Source of the DNA: Treponema sp. UBA1233
Lineage (GTDB): Bacteria > Spirochaetota > Spirochaetia > Treponematales > Treponemataceae
Direction: 5' to 3'
Assembly (NCBI GenBank): GCA_002309305.1
Contig: DBWR01000043.1
Span: forward strand, 13,503 to 61,202
DNA: 47,700 bases
Shown: positions 33,822-43,287 of the stretch, one piece after another
Layout of the letters: every line of letters begins with the position of its first letter
Numbering within the stretch: position 1 is the first letter of the stretch
Notes under the pieces: model-generated
Seen by the model: only the letters and a program-made list of their open reading frames with translations
Told to the model about the DNA's origin: nothing
The model's database searches: none
Made by a program: the position numbers and the translations under genes

Positions 33822-35042
33822 ATGGACCGCGATGACAGTTTTTTAACCGTTTCACAGCTAAACTCCCTTATCAAGAATATGCTGGAAGGCTCTTTTCCTT
33901 CGATTCAATTAAGGGGTGAAATATCCAACTTCAAAAACAATTCCAGCGGACACTTGTATTTTGCCTTAAAAGACCCGGAAAGCCAGATTTCTGCCGTCAT
34001 GTTCAGGGGAAGGGCCTCCACATTAAACTTTACCCCAAAAGACGGAATGCTCGTACTGGTAACCGGAAGTGTTTCCGTTTATCCACCTCAGGGACGCTAT
34101 CAAATCATCGTTACTTCCATGGTTCAAGCCGGTCTCGGTGCCATAATGGAAATGCTTGAGGAACGGAAGAAGAAACTTGCCGCAGAAGGTTTGTTCGATT
34201 CAAGCAGAAAGAAAATCCTGCCCTTGTTTCCCAAAACAGTGGGTGTTGTGACAAGTCCTACAGGGGCAGCCCTAAGGGACATCCTCCAGATAATACGCAG
34301 GCGAAATTCCAAAGTATCAGTAACCGTTTTGCCAGCAATGGTTCAGGGAGAGGGAGCTTCTTTAACAATTGAACGGATGATAAAGATTGCAAACGAATAC
34401 AATCTTTGCGATGTCCTGATTGTTGGGCGCGGTGGAGGATCTCTTGAGGACTTGCTTCCCTTTAGTGATGAAAATGTCGTTCGTGCAATAGCTGATTCAA
34501 AGATTCCTACTATATCCGCAGTTGGCCATGAAATTGACTGCGCATTAAGCGATTTTGCGGCGGACGTAAGGGCTCCCACACCATCGGCGGCGGCGGAACT
34601 CGCAATTCCAGTTCAGCAGGACATGGAATCCCACATTCAAAACATGAAGGAAGATTTGTTCAACAGCATACAGCATAAGATTCAAAACCTCCGAATGCTG
34701 TTAAAAACCTTTACCCCCGAAAACATGGAGCTTCAGCTAAGGCACATTGAACAGCCCCTCTTAAACCGTTACGAAAACGCAAGGTCGGGACTTGAAGAAA
34801 ACATCAGGATGTTCATCCAGGAAAAGAGGCAGAGGCTTCAGAACTGCGTTACGGTATTGGAAAGCTGTAACCCGCAGACCATCTTTAACCGCGGATATTC
34901 CATGGTAAGGGATGCCGTTACAGGAAAAGTAATAAGGTCTCCTCAGGACACGGAGATTGGTCATTCAATCTTGATTACACCGGCAAGCGGAACAATACAG
35001 GCGACTGTAACAGATTTAAATGTCACAGTTTCACAAGAATAA
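33822..35042 (+). CDS. xseA: Exodeoxyribonuclease VII large subunit
   Basis: A 406-residue XseA. The N-terminal OB fold (SQLNSLIKNMLEGSFPSIQLRGEISN, SGHLYFALKD) is followed by the catalytic domain (VTSPTGAALRDI, VGRGGGSLEDLLPFSDE, AVGHEIDCALSDFAADVRAPTPSAAAE) and coiled coils. With XseB it forms exonuclease VII, which degrades single-stranded DNA in repair. The start is normal for the family. It heads the operon with xseB and mutL. Confidence 0.96.
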   Translation: MDRDDSFLTVSQLNSLIKNMLEGSFPSIQLRGEISNFKNNSSGHLYFALKDPESQISAVMFRGRASTLNFTPKDGMLVLVTGSVSVYPPQGRYQIIVTSMVQAGLGAIMEMLEERKKKLAAEGLFDSSRKKILPLFPKTVGVVTSPTGAALRDILQIIRRRNSKVSVTVLPAMVQGEGASLTIERMIKIANEYNLCDVLIVGRGGGSLEDLLPFSDENVVRAIADSKIPTISAVGHEIDCALSDFAADVRAPTPSAAAELAIPVQQDMESHIQNMKEDLFNSIQHKIQNLRMLLKTFTPENMELQLRHIEQPLLNRYENARSGLEENIRMFIQEKRQRLQNCVTVLESCNPQTIFNRGYSMVRDAVTGKVIRSPQDTEIGHSILITPASGTIQATVTDLNVTVSQE

Positions 35043-35057
35043 AACAAGGAAGGTAAC

Positions 35058-35363
35058 ATGAAAACTTTTGAAGATAACCTGCAAAGACTTGAAGAATTGA
35101 CTTCTGCCATCAAACAGAGCGATATAAGCCTTGAAGATGCCCTTAAAACTTTTGAGGAAGGAATTACCCTTGCAAAAAGAATGGAAAAGGACATTGACGA
35201 AATGGAAGGTAAAATTCAAATACTGATGAATGCCAAAGACCTTGATGTTGAAAGTTCCACGAGCGACAAAAAGGAGAAAAAGGCGGCAAAAAAAGATTCT
35301 GTTGAACCAGCCCTGGACCTCTTTACTCCATCAGAAGAAGTAACTGGCACACGCAAAGCATAA
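35058..35363 (+). CDS. xseB: Exodeoxyribonuclease VII small subunit
   Basis: A 101-residue XseB. The family signature is plain (FEDNLQRLEELTSAI, ISLEDALKTFEEGITLAKRME). The C-terminal about 35 residues form a Lys/Glu-rich tail that exceeds the usual length of about 70-80. GGAAGG precedes the ATG; the gap to xseA is 15 bases. It activates the large subunit. Confidence 0.95.
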   Translation: MKTFEDNLQRLEELTSAIKQSDISLEDALKTFEEGITLAKRMEKDIDEMEGKIQILMNAKDLDVESSTSDKKEKKAAKKDSVEPALDLFTPSEEVTGTRKA

Positions 35364-35382
35364 AAAGCGGATCTGGGAAATT

Positions 35383-37257
35383 ATGAACGGAACTGAAAAT
35401 TCACGACGCACGGTAAAAATTCTTAATGCGGAAGTAGCGCGAAAAATTGCGGCAGGAGAAGTAATCGACCGACCAAATGCAATAGTGCGTGAGCTTATGG
35501 ACAATTCCATAGACTCCGGTGCAGACCACATAGCTGTGGAAATCACATCCGGCGGAATAGAAAAAATCCGTGTAATAGACAACGGCTGCGGGATGACTGG
35601 AGACGACCTAAAAATGTGTGCCCATCCACACGCAACAAGCAAGATTGAAACCGAAACTGACTTGTTAAATTTAAGTACTCTAGGTTTTAGAGGTGAAGCA
35701 TTATCTTCAATGGCAGCCGTAAGCCGTCTTGAAATTAAAAGCGGCGGTCTTGTGATGAATGCCTCGGTTACTGAAGACCATATAATAAAGCCCTGCTCTC
35801 CCATAAGCGGAACAATTGTACAGACATCAGGTTTGTTTGAAAATTTTCCGGCCAGACGACAGTTTTTAAAACGGCCTGCAAGCGAAGCCCTTTTGTGCCG
35901 TTCAACTTTTGAAGAAAAGGTTCTGCCATGGAAGGACATCTCATTTACACTTTCCATTGATGGAGAGGAAAAGCTTAATCTTGCAAAATGCCCTACCCTA
36001 AAAGAACGTTTTGTCCAGGCTCTGGAATTGTTTGAATCAGAAGACTTGTTTTATGAAATCTCAGGAAAAGCAGCGGACAAATCTTTTTCATTTACCCTCG
36101 TAATAGGAGAACCATCTGTAAGCCGAACGAGCAGAAAAAACATTTATATTTACGTAAACGGAAGGCGCATTAGTGAATATTCACTTGTACAGGCAATTGA
36201 ATATGGTTCCCAGGGATTTTTTCCAAACGGACTTCATCCTGTAGCATGCCTTTTTGTGGAAATGGATTCTTCTCTTGTTGACTTTAACATTCATCCTGCA
36301 AAACGTGAGGCAAGGTTCAAGGATCCAAGCGTCCTCCATCATGCGGTAAGCTCAAGCACAAGGGATTTTTTCAAGCAGTATACCAAGCAAACAATGACGG
36401 ATGGCATCGGTCAAAATGAAACAGCAGAACTCTTCAATTTGAAAGAGGAAACTCTGGATGTAGCAAGCCATACATTTTCAAATCCTTACAAAACAAATTC
36501 ATCTGGCTACAAAAATTCAGGAAGCTCCTCCTATTCCCACAGCAATTATCAGACCACTTCATACCCGCAAAGCAATTCATACAGAATCTCAAACAACAAG
36601 ACATCATTTGAGTATTCCGAACGACTGGCAAAAATGGCGGCTGACCTGGATCAGGATTTTGACAGGAACAGTGGAAGCAAAAATTATCTTCCGAGCGACT
36701 ACAAGAATGATGAAGGAGAATTCCATTTTGTCGGAAGTACCCTTGGAACATTTTTGATTGCAGAAAAAAATGACACCCTTTACATCATAGACCAGCATGC
36801 AGCACATGAAAGGGTTTTATATGACGCAATTATGAAAAACACTACGGAAAAACAGGCACTGCTTGTACCCTATGTAATCCAGACGGAAAACAAGGCCGAT
36901 GACGCATATTTGACACAGATACTGCCTCAGTTGAACGAAGCCGGTTACGAAGGGAAAAATTGTGGCAACGGAAGATGGGAATTTACAATGGTTCCTGCAA
37001 GATGGAAAGGCACTGAAGAAGATTTGAAAAACGATTTGCTTGACAGACGGATTCAACCCTTTGACATAATAAATGCAGTTGCGGCCAGTACAGCATGCCG
37101 TATGGCGGTAAAAGCCGGAGACATTTTGGACCAGACCACTGCGGCACAAATTGCGGCACAGGCTCTTGAACTCCCCGATCCGCACTGTCCCCATGGAAGA
37201 CCTGTATTTACTTCGATTACAAGAAAACAACTTTATCAGCTTGTAAAACGGATTTGA
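35383..37257 (+). CDS. mutL: DNA mismatch repair protein MutL
   Basis: A 624-residue MutL. The GHKL ATPase motifs are intact near the N-terminus (IAAGEVIDRP, ELMDNSIDSGA, DNGCGM, HATSKI, LGFRGEALSS), then a Ser/Tyr/Asn-rich linker (about 360-420) and the dimerisation domain. The C-terminal domain has the endonuclease-type motifs DQHAAHE (Asp470) and CPHGRP (Cys602), plus ACRMAVKAGD. The last Glu of the usual DQHAx2Ex4E motif is Asp481 here. It therefore looks like a nicking-type MutL with one conservative change. The gap to xseB is 19 bases. Confidence 0.96.
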   Translation: MNGTENSRRTVKILNAEVARKIAAGEVIDRPNAIVRELMDNSIDSGADHIAVEITSGGIEKIRVIDNGCGMTGDDLKMCAHPHATSKIETETDLLNLSTLGFRGEALSSMAAVSRLEIKSGGLVMNASVTEDHIIKPCSPISGTIVQTSGLFENFPARRQFLKRPASEALLCRSTFEEKVLPWKDISFTLSIDGEEKLNLAKCPTLKERFVQALELFESEDLFYEISGKAADKSFSFTLVIGEPSVSRTSRKNIYIYVNGRRISEYSLVQAIEYGSQGFFPNGLHPVACLFVEMDSSLVDFNIHPAKREARFKDPSVLHHAVSSSTRDFFKQYTKQTMTDGIGQNETAELFNLKEETLDVASHTFSNPYKTNSSGYKNSGSSSYSHSNYQTTSYPQSNSYRISNNKTSFEYSERLAKMAADLDQDFDRNSGSKNYLPSDYKNDEGEFHFVGSTLGTFLIAEKNDTLYIIDQHAAHERVLYDAIMKNTTEKQALLVPYVIQTENKADDAYLTQILPQLNEAGYEGKNCGNGRWEFTMVPARWKGTEEDLKNDLLDRRIQPFDIINAVAASTACRMAVKAGDILDQTTAAQIAAQALELPDPHCPHGRPVFTSITRKQLYQLVKRI

Positions 37258-37279
37258 TTTTTTTCAATAAAAAAAGTAA

Positions 37280-37367
37280 TGTCATTCCGGACTTGATCCG
37301 GAATCTCAATGCTATATAAAGTGTAGATGCTGAATCACCTGTCTTCCGACAGGCGTTCAGCATGACA
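37280..37367. repeat. 88-bp palindromic intergenic element with terminal inverted repeats
   Basis: TGTCAT (37280-37285) and ATGACA (37362-37367) bound the element. Inside are one hairpin TTCCGGA-CTTGA-TCCGGAA (37285-37303) and a second GCTGAA...CCTGTC-TTCC-GACAGG...TTCAGC (37329-37361). The first hairpin resembles a short repeat seen between genes in many unrelated bacterial genomes. It fills the gap between the convergent mutL and TPR genes and could end transcription from either side. Confidence 0.72.
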
Positions 37368-37383
37368 ATAGTTTTTATCCTGT

Positions 37384-40300
37384 TTACCTGAGCGTGTACA
37401 GAAGGCTTGAAACTTCCGTGCGCATGAAGCTTGGGTTATGTGTTTGCAGATATGTAAGCTTTTCTATTGCATCTGCAGTTTCACCCAACGAAATGTCAAC
37501 CTTTGCAAGTTCAAGATATGCAGACCAGTTCTCAGGATCAGAGGCGATTACGTCTTCGTATGTCACCTTTGCACTCTGGAATTGACCGGATGATGCGTAT
37601 GCCTTTGCAAGATTTTCACGTACTGTATTGTCTTTTGAATTGATCTTCAAAGCATTCTGGTAATAGGTAACCGCCTGTACATAATCACCCTTTAGAGCAT
37701 AGGCGTTTCCAAGGTTGTTGTTTGCCTCAAAGCTGTTCTTGTCCTGTGCATAAGCTGAGTTCAGGAATGCCAGTGCAGTGTCAACATCACCCTTTTCCAG
37801 ATACAGCGCGCCAATGTTTATCTTTGACTTTACGTGCTTGTTGTCCAGGGTCAGAGCTTCTTCGTACAGTGACATTGCCTGTTCTTTCTTTCCTGTGGTT
37901 TCGCAAAGGAGACCATAGTTGTAGATGCAGTTTACTTGAAGGGCTTTGGCAGCACTTGACTTGTTGTCATAAGCCTGTTTTGCATAAGTGTAAGCCTCAG
38001 TGTCCTTTCCCTGTGCATAAAGAACAGTTGAAATGTTGTAGTATGTTGCCGGATCTGGCTTTGATGGATCCATGTATGCAAGGGCCCTCTTGTATGCTGT
38101 TTCGGCTGACTTATAGTTACCGATGTTTGCATAGGCTGAACCCTGCTCCTGATATGTCTGTGCATTTGACGGATTGATTGCAATGGCCTTGTCAAATTCC
38201 TTGATTGCTCCACTGTAGTTTCCGTCAGCAGCCATCAAACGACCGCTTGCAAGATATGCGCGTTCATAATTTGAATCAATCTTGTACGCATCCTGATATG
38301 AAGCAAGGGCCTGAGTTTTGTTTCCTGCCTTTTCGCTTACATAACCAAGATTATAGTGAGCCGGTGCATACTTTGAATTCAAGCTGATTGATTTCTTGAA
38401 TGAAGTAGCGGCTGCATCAAATTTTGACTGCATTGCCTGAGCACGTCCCAACTGATACCAGTAGACACTATTCTTTGGATCGTTTTCTGTTGCAAGCTTG
38501 AATTCCTTTTCTGCTGTAGCATAGTTTTTGGCATCCATTGCCTGCATTCCAAGAACATAGTGAGACGGTGCATTCTTGTTATTCTTTGCGATTGCTGCAT
38601 TTGCATCCTTTACTGCTTCTGAAGCCAGGGTTGCCTTTGTCTGTGGATTACCCTGATTTGTAGAGGCATCGTAAAGAGTCTTTGCCATATCACCAAGTTT
38701 TTCGGCTGCGTAATCATCATCATTTGCAGGAAGATTTGATTTTGCATCATTAAAGTGCCTTAGCGCTTCATTGGTGTCTCCCTTTGCAAGGGCTTCCTTA
38801 CCCTTTGCAATAGAATTCTCCACAGCCTGCTTTGCCTTTTGGTTTGCAAGTTCCTTTTCCTTTGCCTTGTCAGCTTCGTCCTGCTTGCTCTTGGCGGCGG
38901 TAACCTGACTCAACAGATTACGAGCTTCCGCATCATTGGGATTATTCTTTAGAATCTGATTTAGTGCGGCTATTGCATCGTCATAATTTCCGTTGGCGGC
39001 ATCTTTCTTTGCCTGTGCAAGTTTTGCATCGCGCTCTGCTTCCTGTTTCTTCTTGGCTTGAGCCTGTTCAAGAAGTTTCTTTGCTTCTGCATTGTTCGGG
39101 TCACTTGCAAGAACCTTGTTCAGGGCGGCTATGGCGTCATCGTAGTTGCCGTTGTTAATTGCATTGCGGGCATTTGAAAGGTTGGCAGCCTTTTCATTTG
39201 CGGCCTTGTTTCTTGCGGCAGTTGCCTGTTCAAGGAGTTTCTTGGCCTCTGCATTGTTCGGGTCCTTTTTGAGGATGTCCTGTAATGCGGCTATTGCCTT
39301 GTCTATATCTCCGTTTGCAAGGTCCTTTTTTGCCTGGGCAAGCTTTGCGGCTGTGTCTGCATCCTGCTTGTTCTTGGCGGCTTGAGCCTGTTCAAGGAGC
39401 TTTTTGGCTTCTGCATTGTTGGGATCATTCTTGAGGATTTCCTTTAACTTAGCAATTGCGCTATCCAAATCTCCGTTGGCAATGTCCTTTTTTGCCTGTG
39501 CAAGTTTTGCGGCATTTTCGGCATCTGCCTTGTTTTTTGCGGCAAGTGCCTGCTCAAGAAGCTTTTTGGCCTCTGCATTGTTCGGATCCTTTTTGAGGAT
39601 GTCCTGTAATGCGGCTATTGCCCTGTCATAGTCTCCATTTGCTATATCCTTTTTGGCCTGGGCAAGCTTTGCGGCTATGTCTGCATCCTGCTTGTTTTTT
39701 GCGGCAAGTGCCTGTTCAAGGAGCTTTTTGGCCTCTGCATTGTCCGGGTCATTCTTAAGGATTTCCCTTAACTCAGCAATTGCCCTGTCCAAGTCTCCGT
39801 TGTTTATGTTCTTTTTGATTTCATTCAGATCATTCCCGTTTTTTGCGGCAAGAGCCTGTTCAAGCAGCTTTTTTGCTTCCGCATTGTTCGGGTCCTTTTC
39901 CAAAATGCTGTTCAACAGGGCTATGGCGTCATCGTATTTTTCATTTTCGATCCATCTTCTGGCAAGGTCAAGGTTTTGGTCGGTTGAACGCTTCCCGTCG
40001 TTACCGCCGTTTTTCCTTTTTAATTCCTGTGCCCTTTCCAAAAGTTCACGTGCTTTTTCATCCTTGGGGTTTAAGGTCAGCAATTCCTTCATCAAGTTGA
40101 TTGCTTCATCGTATTTTCCGTCATCAATGTAGTCCTGTCCTACATCGAGAGCTTCTGCACGTGTGATTGCCCTCTTTCCATAGCGGCGTACAAGAAGTTC
40201 TGGAGAAGTTGAAGTTCCGTCAGCTCCGACATTACCCTTGTTAGCGGCTCCAGTATATCCGTTCTGAAGTGCCATTTGGGCAAGTTTTGAACCGCCAGTT

Positions 40301-42339
40301 GAATCTGTTCCTGCTGTGCTGCCAGAATTTGTTGTGGCAGGAGCATTTGTTGAACCAGTATTTCTTCCAGATGTTCCGGTAGTGTTATTTGAACCTGTTC
40401 CAGCGTTTGATCCAGTTCCAGCGTTTGTTCCGGTTGCTGTTGTCCTGTTTCCAGTGCCGGATGAATTTCCTGAATTTCCATTTGATCCGGCATTTGGTCC
40501 TGCGGTGTTACCAGTTGATGGTGTAGAACCTGTTGTATTTCCCGTACCTGTGGATGCCGTTCTTGATGTTGATGAAGATGGAGTTCCAGAAGAACCGTTT
40601 GCATTTGAGTTGGTGCCGCCTGAATTTGTTGTGGCAGGAGCATTTGCTGAACCGGCATTTCTTCCAGATGTTCCGGTAGTGTCATTTGAGCCTGTTCCAG
40701 CATTTGTACCGGTTGAATTATTTGAGCCAGTTCCTGCGTTTGTTCCGGTTGCTGCTGTCCTGTTTCCTGTACCGGAATTTGTGGCGTTATTTGAAGCGTT
40801 ATTTCCCTGGGATCCAGTTCCAGTGCCGGTGCTTCCAGCTGGAGAACCGTTGTTTGCAGTGTTATTTGCCAGAAGTGTGCTGCGGTTGGTCTGTGGAGTA
40901 TTCATTCCGACAAAGGCCGGGATGTCTGACTGTCCGCCGTTTGCGCCTGTATCTGCAAGGTTTGTGTTGTTTTGACTCGGATCATCAATGCGTTTTCTTT
41001 CACCTGAAGTTTCGCTTACCTGATAATCATTGCTTGGGTTTTTAATTGCCAGGAGACGGCGTACCTGTGCAAGAAGGTTGTTTACGTCAGGATCAGATGT
41101 ATTATAGTCGGAAAGGAATTTTTCAAGAGTCTTTTCCGCACCCTCATAATCGTTTTTGTTGATTGCTTCTCGGGCAGATTCCATTGAACGGGCCTTGTCG
41201 AGAAGGAAGTTTTTGTCCAGTCCCTGTTTTTTCAGCTCATCTTCATCCGCACCTTCAATCAGCCTGATTGCTCCGGAATAATCGCCGGATGCTATGTATG
41301 CATTATATGCGGAAAGAATGTCGGTTTGAGCTGATTCCTGAAGAGCCTTCCTGCTTCGTGCCTGTTCAAGAAGTTCCTTTGCTTCCGAATCATTTGGATT
41401 GTCTGCAAGATATCCTGTGAGGAGTGAAATGGCCTGGTCATAGTCACCTGCAAAAATATAGTTCTGGGCCTGTTCGCGAACGAGAGATCCCCTTTCCCTG
41501 TCATTGACTTCCAAACGAGTGTTGACAGGATTCTTTTCCTTTTTTTCACTGCGGTTGGCAAGCAGGAAACCTCCGATGCCCAAAAGCAAAAGGATGCCTA
41601 CAACAGTAAGGATTATCGGCCACTTCTTTGAAGATTCCTTTTTGGCTTCGGGATATTCAACTTCTTCCGTTTCCTGGTCCATCGGTGTTGAATAAATCAA
41701 GTCATCGGGAGCTTCGCTAGTCTTGTATGTACTCTGGCTTTCCTTTTCCACAGTGTCGCCCGTGTCAAAAAGAGTATTTTCCTTTGGCGTGCTTTCTTCT
41801 GCAAAAAGTGATGAACTGCCATAGAATGATGAAAGTCCGTATGTTGAATCTGTCTTTGTTTCTTCCAGACTTGAGCGTGGACGGGAAGCGCTTGCGGTCC
41901 TTGTGGATGATTCCGGCTTTGAAACAGAACTTGTCCTTGTGGCGGTACCGGTGGTAGCCCTGTTGGAAGAACCTGATGCAGAAGTTCTTGTGGCAGCCGT
42001 TGTCCTTGGTTTTGCTGTGGCAGTGGCTTTTGTCGTGCTGCCGGCAGTTTTGGCTGAGGTTCCGGCAGTCTTAGTCGTAGTTCCGGCGGTTCTTGTCGTT
42101 GCCCCCGCAGTTTTAGCAGCGGTTTTTGCAGCAGGTGCCTTGGCCGCCGTAGTCTTGCTTGATGCCGCCGCCTTTGTTGTGGATCCCGCTGGACGTCCCG
42201 GACCTCTTTTTTCCGGTGCGGGTCTGGATGATGCCGTTCTTGTAGTTGAAGTTCGTGTTCCAGTTTTTTTGGTTGATGCAGACGCCTTTTTTGTGGTTTC
42301 TGCTCCGTTCTCTTTATTCGAGTTCTGATTCGTAGCCAT
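37384..42339 (-). CDS. Giant membrane TPR protein with AT-hook/KTA-rich N-terminus
   Basis: A 1651-residue protein. Residues 1-160 are Lys/Thr/Ala/Ser/Arg-rich and disordered, like histone-H1 or AlgP tails, with an AT-hook core KRGPGRPAGS at 44-53. Residues 160-238 are acidic and Ser-rich. One membrane span lies at about 240-261. Then come TPR-like repeats, a Gly/Asn/Thr/Ser linker (about 480-720), seven near-copies of a 54-residue TPR unit (NGDYDRAIAAL...DPNNAEAKKLLEQA), and about 12 ordinary TPRs to the end. Basic residues flank the span on both sides, so topology is unsure. It probably scaffolds proteins at the inner membrane; nucleoid contact through the AT-hook is inference. Its start overlaps the upstream TPR gene by 26 bases. 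Confidence 0.82.
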   Translation of the reverse strand: MATNQNSNKENGAETTKKASASTKKTGTRTSTTRTASSRPAPEKRGPGRPAGSTTKAAASSKTTAAKAPAAKTAAKTAGATTRTAGTTTKTAGTSAKTAGSTTKATATAKPRTTAATRTSASGSSNRATTGTATRTSSVSKPESSTRTASASRPRSSLEETKTDSTYGLSSFYGSSSLFAEESTPKENTLFDTGDTVEKESQSTYKTSEAPDDLIYSTPMDQETEEVEYPEAKKESSKKWPIILTVVGILLLLGIGGFLLANRSEKKEKNPVNTRLEVNDRERGSLVREQAQNYIFAGDYDQAISLLTGYLADNPNDSEAKELLEQARSRKALQESAQTDILSAYNAYIASGDYSGAIRLIEGADEDELKKQGLDKNFLLDKARSMESAREAINKNDYEGAEKTLEKFLSDYNTSDPDVNNLLAQVRRLLAIKNPSNDYQVSETSGERKRIDDPSQNNTNLADTGANGGQSDIPAFVGMNTPQTNRSTLLANNTANNGSPAGSTGTGTGSQGNNASNNATNSGTGNRTAATGTNAGTGSNNSTGTNAGTGSNDTTGTSGRNAGSANAPATTNSGGTNSNANGSSGTPSSSTSRTASTGTGNTTGSTPSTGNTAGPNAGSNGNSGNSSGTGNRTTATGTNAGTGSNAGTGSNNTTGTSGRNTGSTNAPATTNSGSTAGTDSTGGSKLAQMALQNGYTGAANKGNVGADGTSTSPELLVRRYGKRAITRAEALDVGQDYIDDGKYDEAINLMKELLTLNPKDEKARELLERAQELKRKNGGNDGKRSTDQNLDLARRWIENEKYDDAIALLNSILEKDPNNAEAKKLLEQALAAKNGNDLNEIKKNINNGDLDRAIAELREILKNDPDNAEAKKLLEQALAAKNKQDADIAAKLAQAKKDIANGDYDRAIAALQDILKKDPNNAEAKKLLEQALAAKNKADAENAAKLAQAKKDIANGDLDSAIAKLKEILKNDPNNAEAKKLLEQAQAAKNKQDADTAAKLAQAKKDLANGDIDKAIAALQDILKKDPNNAEAKKLLEQATAARNKAANEKAANLSNARNAINNGNYDDAIAALNKVLASDPNNAEAKKLLEQAQAKKKQEAERDAKLAQAKKDAANGNYDDAIAALNQILKNNPNDAEARNLLSQVTAAKSKQDEADKAKEKELANQKAKQAVENSIAKGKEALAKGDTNEALRHFNDAKSNLPANDDDYAAEKLGDMAKTLYDASTNQGNPQTKATLASEAVKDANAAIAKNNKNAPSHYVLGMQAMDAKNYATAEKEFKLATENDPKNSVYWYQLGRAQAMQSKFDAAATSFKKSISLNSKYAPAHYNLGYVSEKAGNKTQALASYQDAYKIDSNYERAYLASGRLMAADGNYSGAIKEFDKAIAINPSNAQTYQEQGSAYANIGNYKSAETAYKRALAYMDPSKPDPATYYNISTVLYAQGKDTEAYTYAKQAYDNKSSAAKALQVNCIYNYGLLCETTGKKEQAMSLYEEALTLDNKHVKSKINIGALYLEKGDVDTALAFLNSAYAQDKNSFEANNNLGNAYALKGDYVQAVTYYQNALKINSKDNTVRENLAKAYASSGQFQSAKVTYEDVIASDPENWSAYLELAKVDISLGETADAIEKLTYLQTHNPSFMRTEVSSLLYTLR
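38880..39970 (-). repeat. 162-bp tandem repeats inside the giant TPR gene
   Basis: Seven copies of a 54-residue unit in the middle of the 1651-residue protein, conserved also at DNA level, with changes concentrated between units. Ends are approximate. The regular period and low divergence point to recent expansion by recombination. Confidence 0.8.
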
Positions 42340-43219
42340 AATCTACCGTTCCTTCAGCTCCAGCTGACATATTTTGAGTTTCTGAATCCTGCAATGATGC
42401 AGCGACATCTTCTAGTAATCTTCTTCTGCGCTCGGCTTCTTCCTTTTCCTTACGCTCTGCCTCTGCTGCCTTTTCTGCGGCTATACGGGCTTCTTCCTCA
42501 GCCTGTTTTGCCCTCTGGCGTGCTTCCTCGGCTTCCTTTTCCGCGGCGGCTTTTTCTGCGGCCACACGTTCTGCCTCTATGCGTTCGGCTTCGATACGGG
42601 CGTTTTCTGCCTCTATGCGTGCATTTTCAATTTGAATGCGCTGTGCTTCGGCTTTTGCGGCCTCTTCTTCCTTGGCAATCCGTTCAACTTCCGTATCCAA
42701 AAGTGCAATCAAGAGTTGAATTTCCTGATACTGGGGATTTGTTGGCGCAAGTTCCTGATAGCGGATGTAATCTTCACGGCTGTCGGCATACCGACCAAGC
42801 TTGAGCCTTGACTGGGCACGGTTAAGCACTGCAGGAGCATAGGTTGAATCTGCCGTTATGGCCATAGTATACCATTTTTCGGCGCTTTCATAATCCTCCA
42901 TTTTAAAGCAGATGTTACCCGCATCATAAGCAAGAATCTTCTTGTTTGTGCCTGTTGCCAGCATTCCCTTATTGCATACTTCAAGTGCGGCCGGATACTG
43001 TTCCAGCTGGTAATATGAGAGGGCCAGATAAATGTATGCGCGGGGATTTCCCCCCTCTGTAATTGATTTCTCAAGAAGCGGGATTGCCTTGGCCGGTTCA
43101 TTTTGCCTGAAAAATTCTTCTCCCTTGGTAAAGTTTATGTTTTCCGCAAATGTACAGAAAAGAGCAAAAATAGAGAGAAAAACAGTCAGAATGATTTTTT
43201 TTGTGCATTTTTTCTTCAT
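42314..43219 (-). CDS. Periplasmic TPR protein with a coiled-coil tail
   Basis: A 301-residue exported protein. A signal peptide (to about residue 25, TFA) is followed by four or five TPRs (about 28-170: FTKGEEFFRQNEPAKAIPLLEKSI, AYIYLALSYYQLEQY, AEKWYTMAI, YAPAVLNRAQSRLKLGRY), then a highly charged Ala/Glu/Arg coiled coil (about 185-275) and a short Ser/Gly/Tyr tail. The start is set by AGGAGG 9 bases upstream. The stop overlaps the start of the giant TPR gene, so the two products are co-expressed and may bind each other. Confidence 0.85.
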   Translation of the reverse strand: MKKKCTKKIILTVFLSIFALFCTFAENINFTKGEEFFRQNEPAKAIPLLEKSITEGGNPRAYIYLALSYYQLEQYPAALEVCNKGMLATGTNKKILAYDAGNICFKMEDYESAEKWYTMAITADSTYAPAVLNRAQSRLKLGRYADSREDYIRYQELAPTNPQYQEIQLLIALLDTEVERIAKEEEAAKAEAQRIQIENARIEAENARIEAERIEAERVAAEKAAAEKEAEEARQRAKQAEEEARIAAEKAAEAERKEKEEAERRRRLLEDVAASLQDSETQNMSAGAEGTVDYGYESELE

Positions 43220-43245
43220 AATGGCAAACCTCCTGCATTTTCCGT

Positions 43246-43274
43246 TTGACATATTCGCATAAAAAAGTTAATCT
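43246..43274 (+). promoter_or_regulatory. Promoter of the 43471 cluster
   Basis: TTGACA (43246-43251), 17 bases, TAATCT (43269-43274). The predicted start near 43281 is just ahead of the structured leader. A divergent promoter for the TPR operon (TTGAAA 43279-43274, 17 bases, GAATAT 43257-43252, minus strand) overlaps it. Confidence 0.5.
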
Positions 43275-43287
43275 TTCAATATGCGTA

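Noticed and set aside
38880..39970. CRISPR array
   Set aside because: The 162-bp repeats are in-frame coding units of a TPR protein; there are no short repeats with unique spacers and no cas genes.
39146..42328. Long plus-strand open frames opposite the giant TPR gene
   Set aside because: They arise from the repetitive Ala/Lys/Glu and Thr/Gly/Asn codons of the minus-strand gene, have odd composition (Val/Pro or Phe/Ser/Ala repeats) and no start signals.
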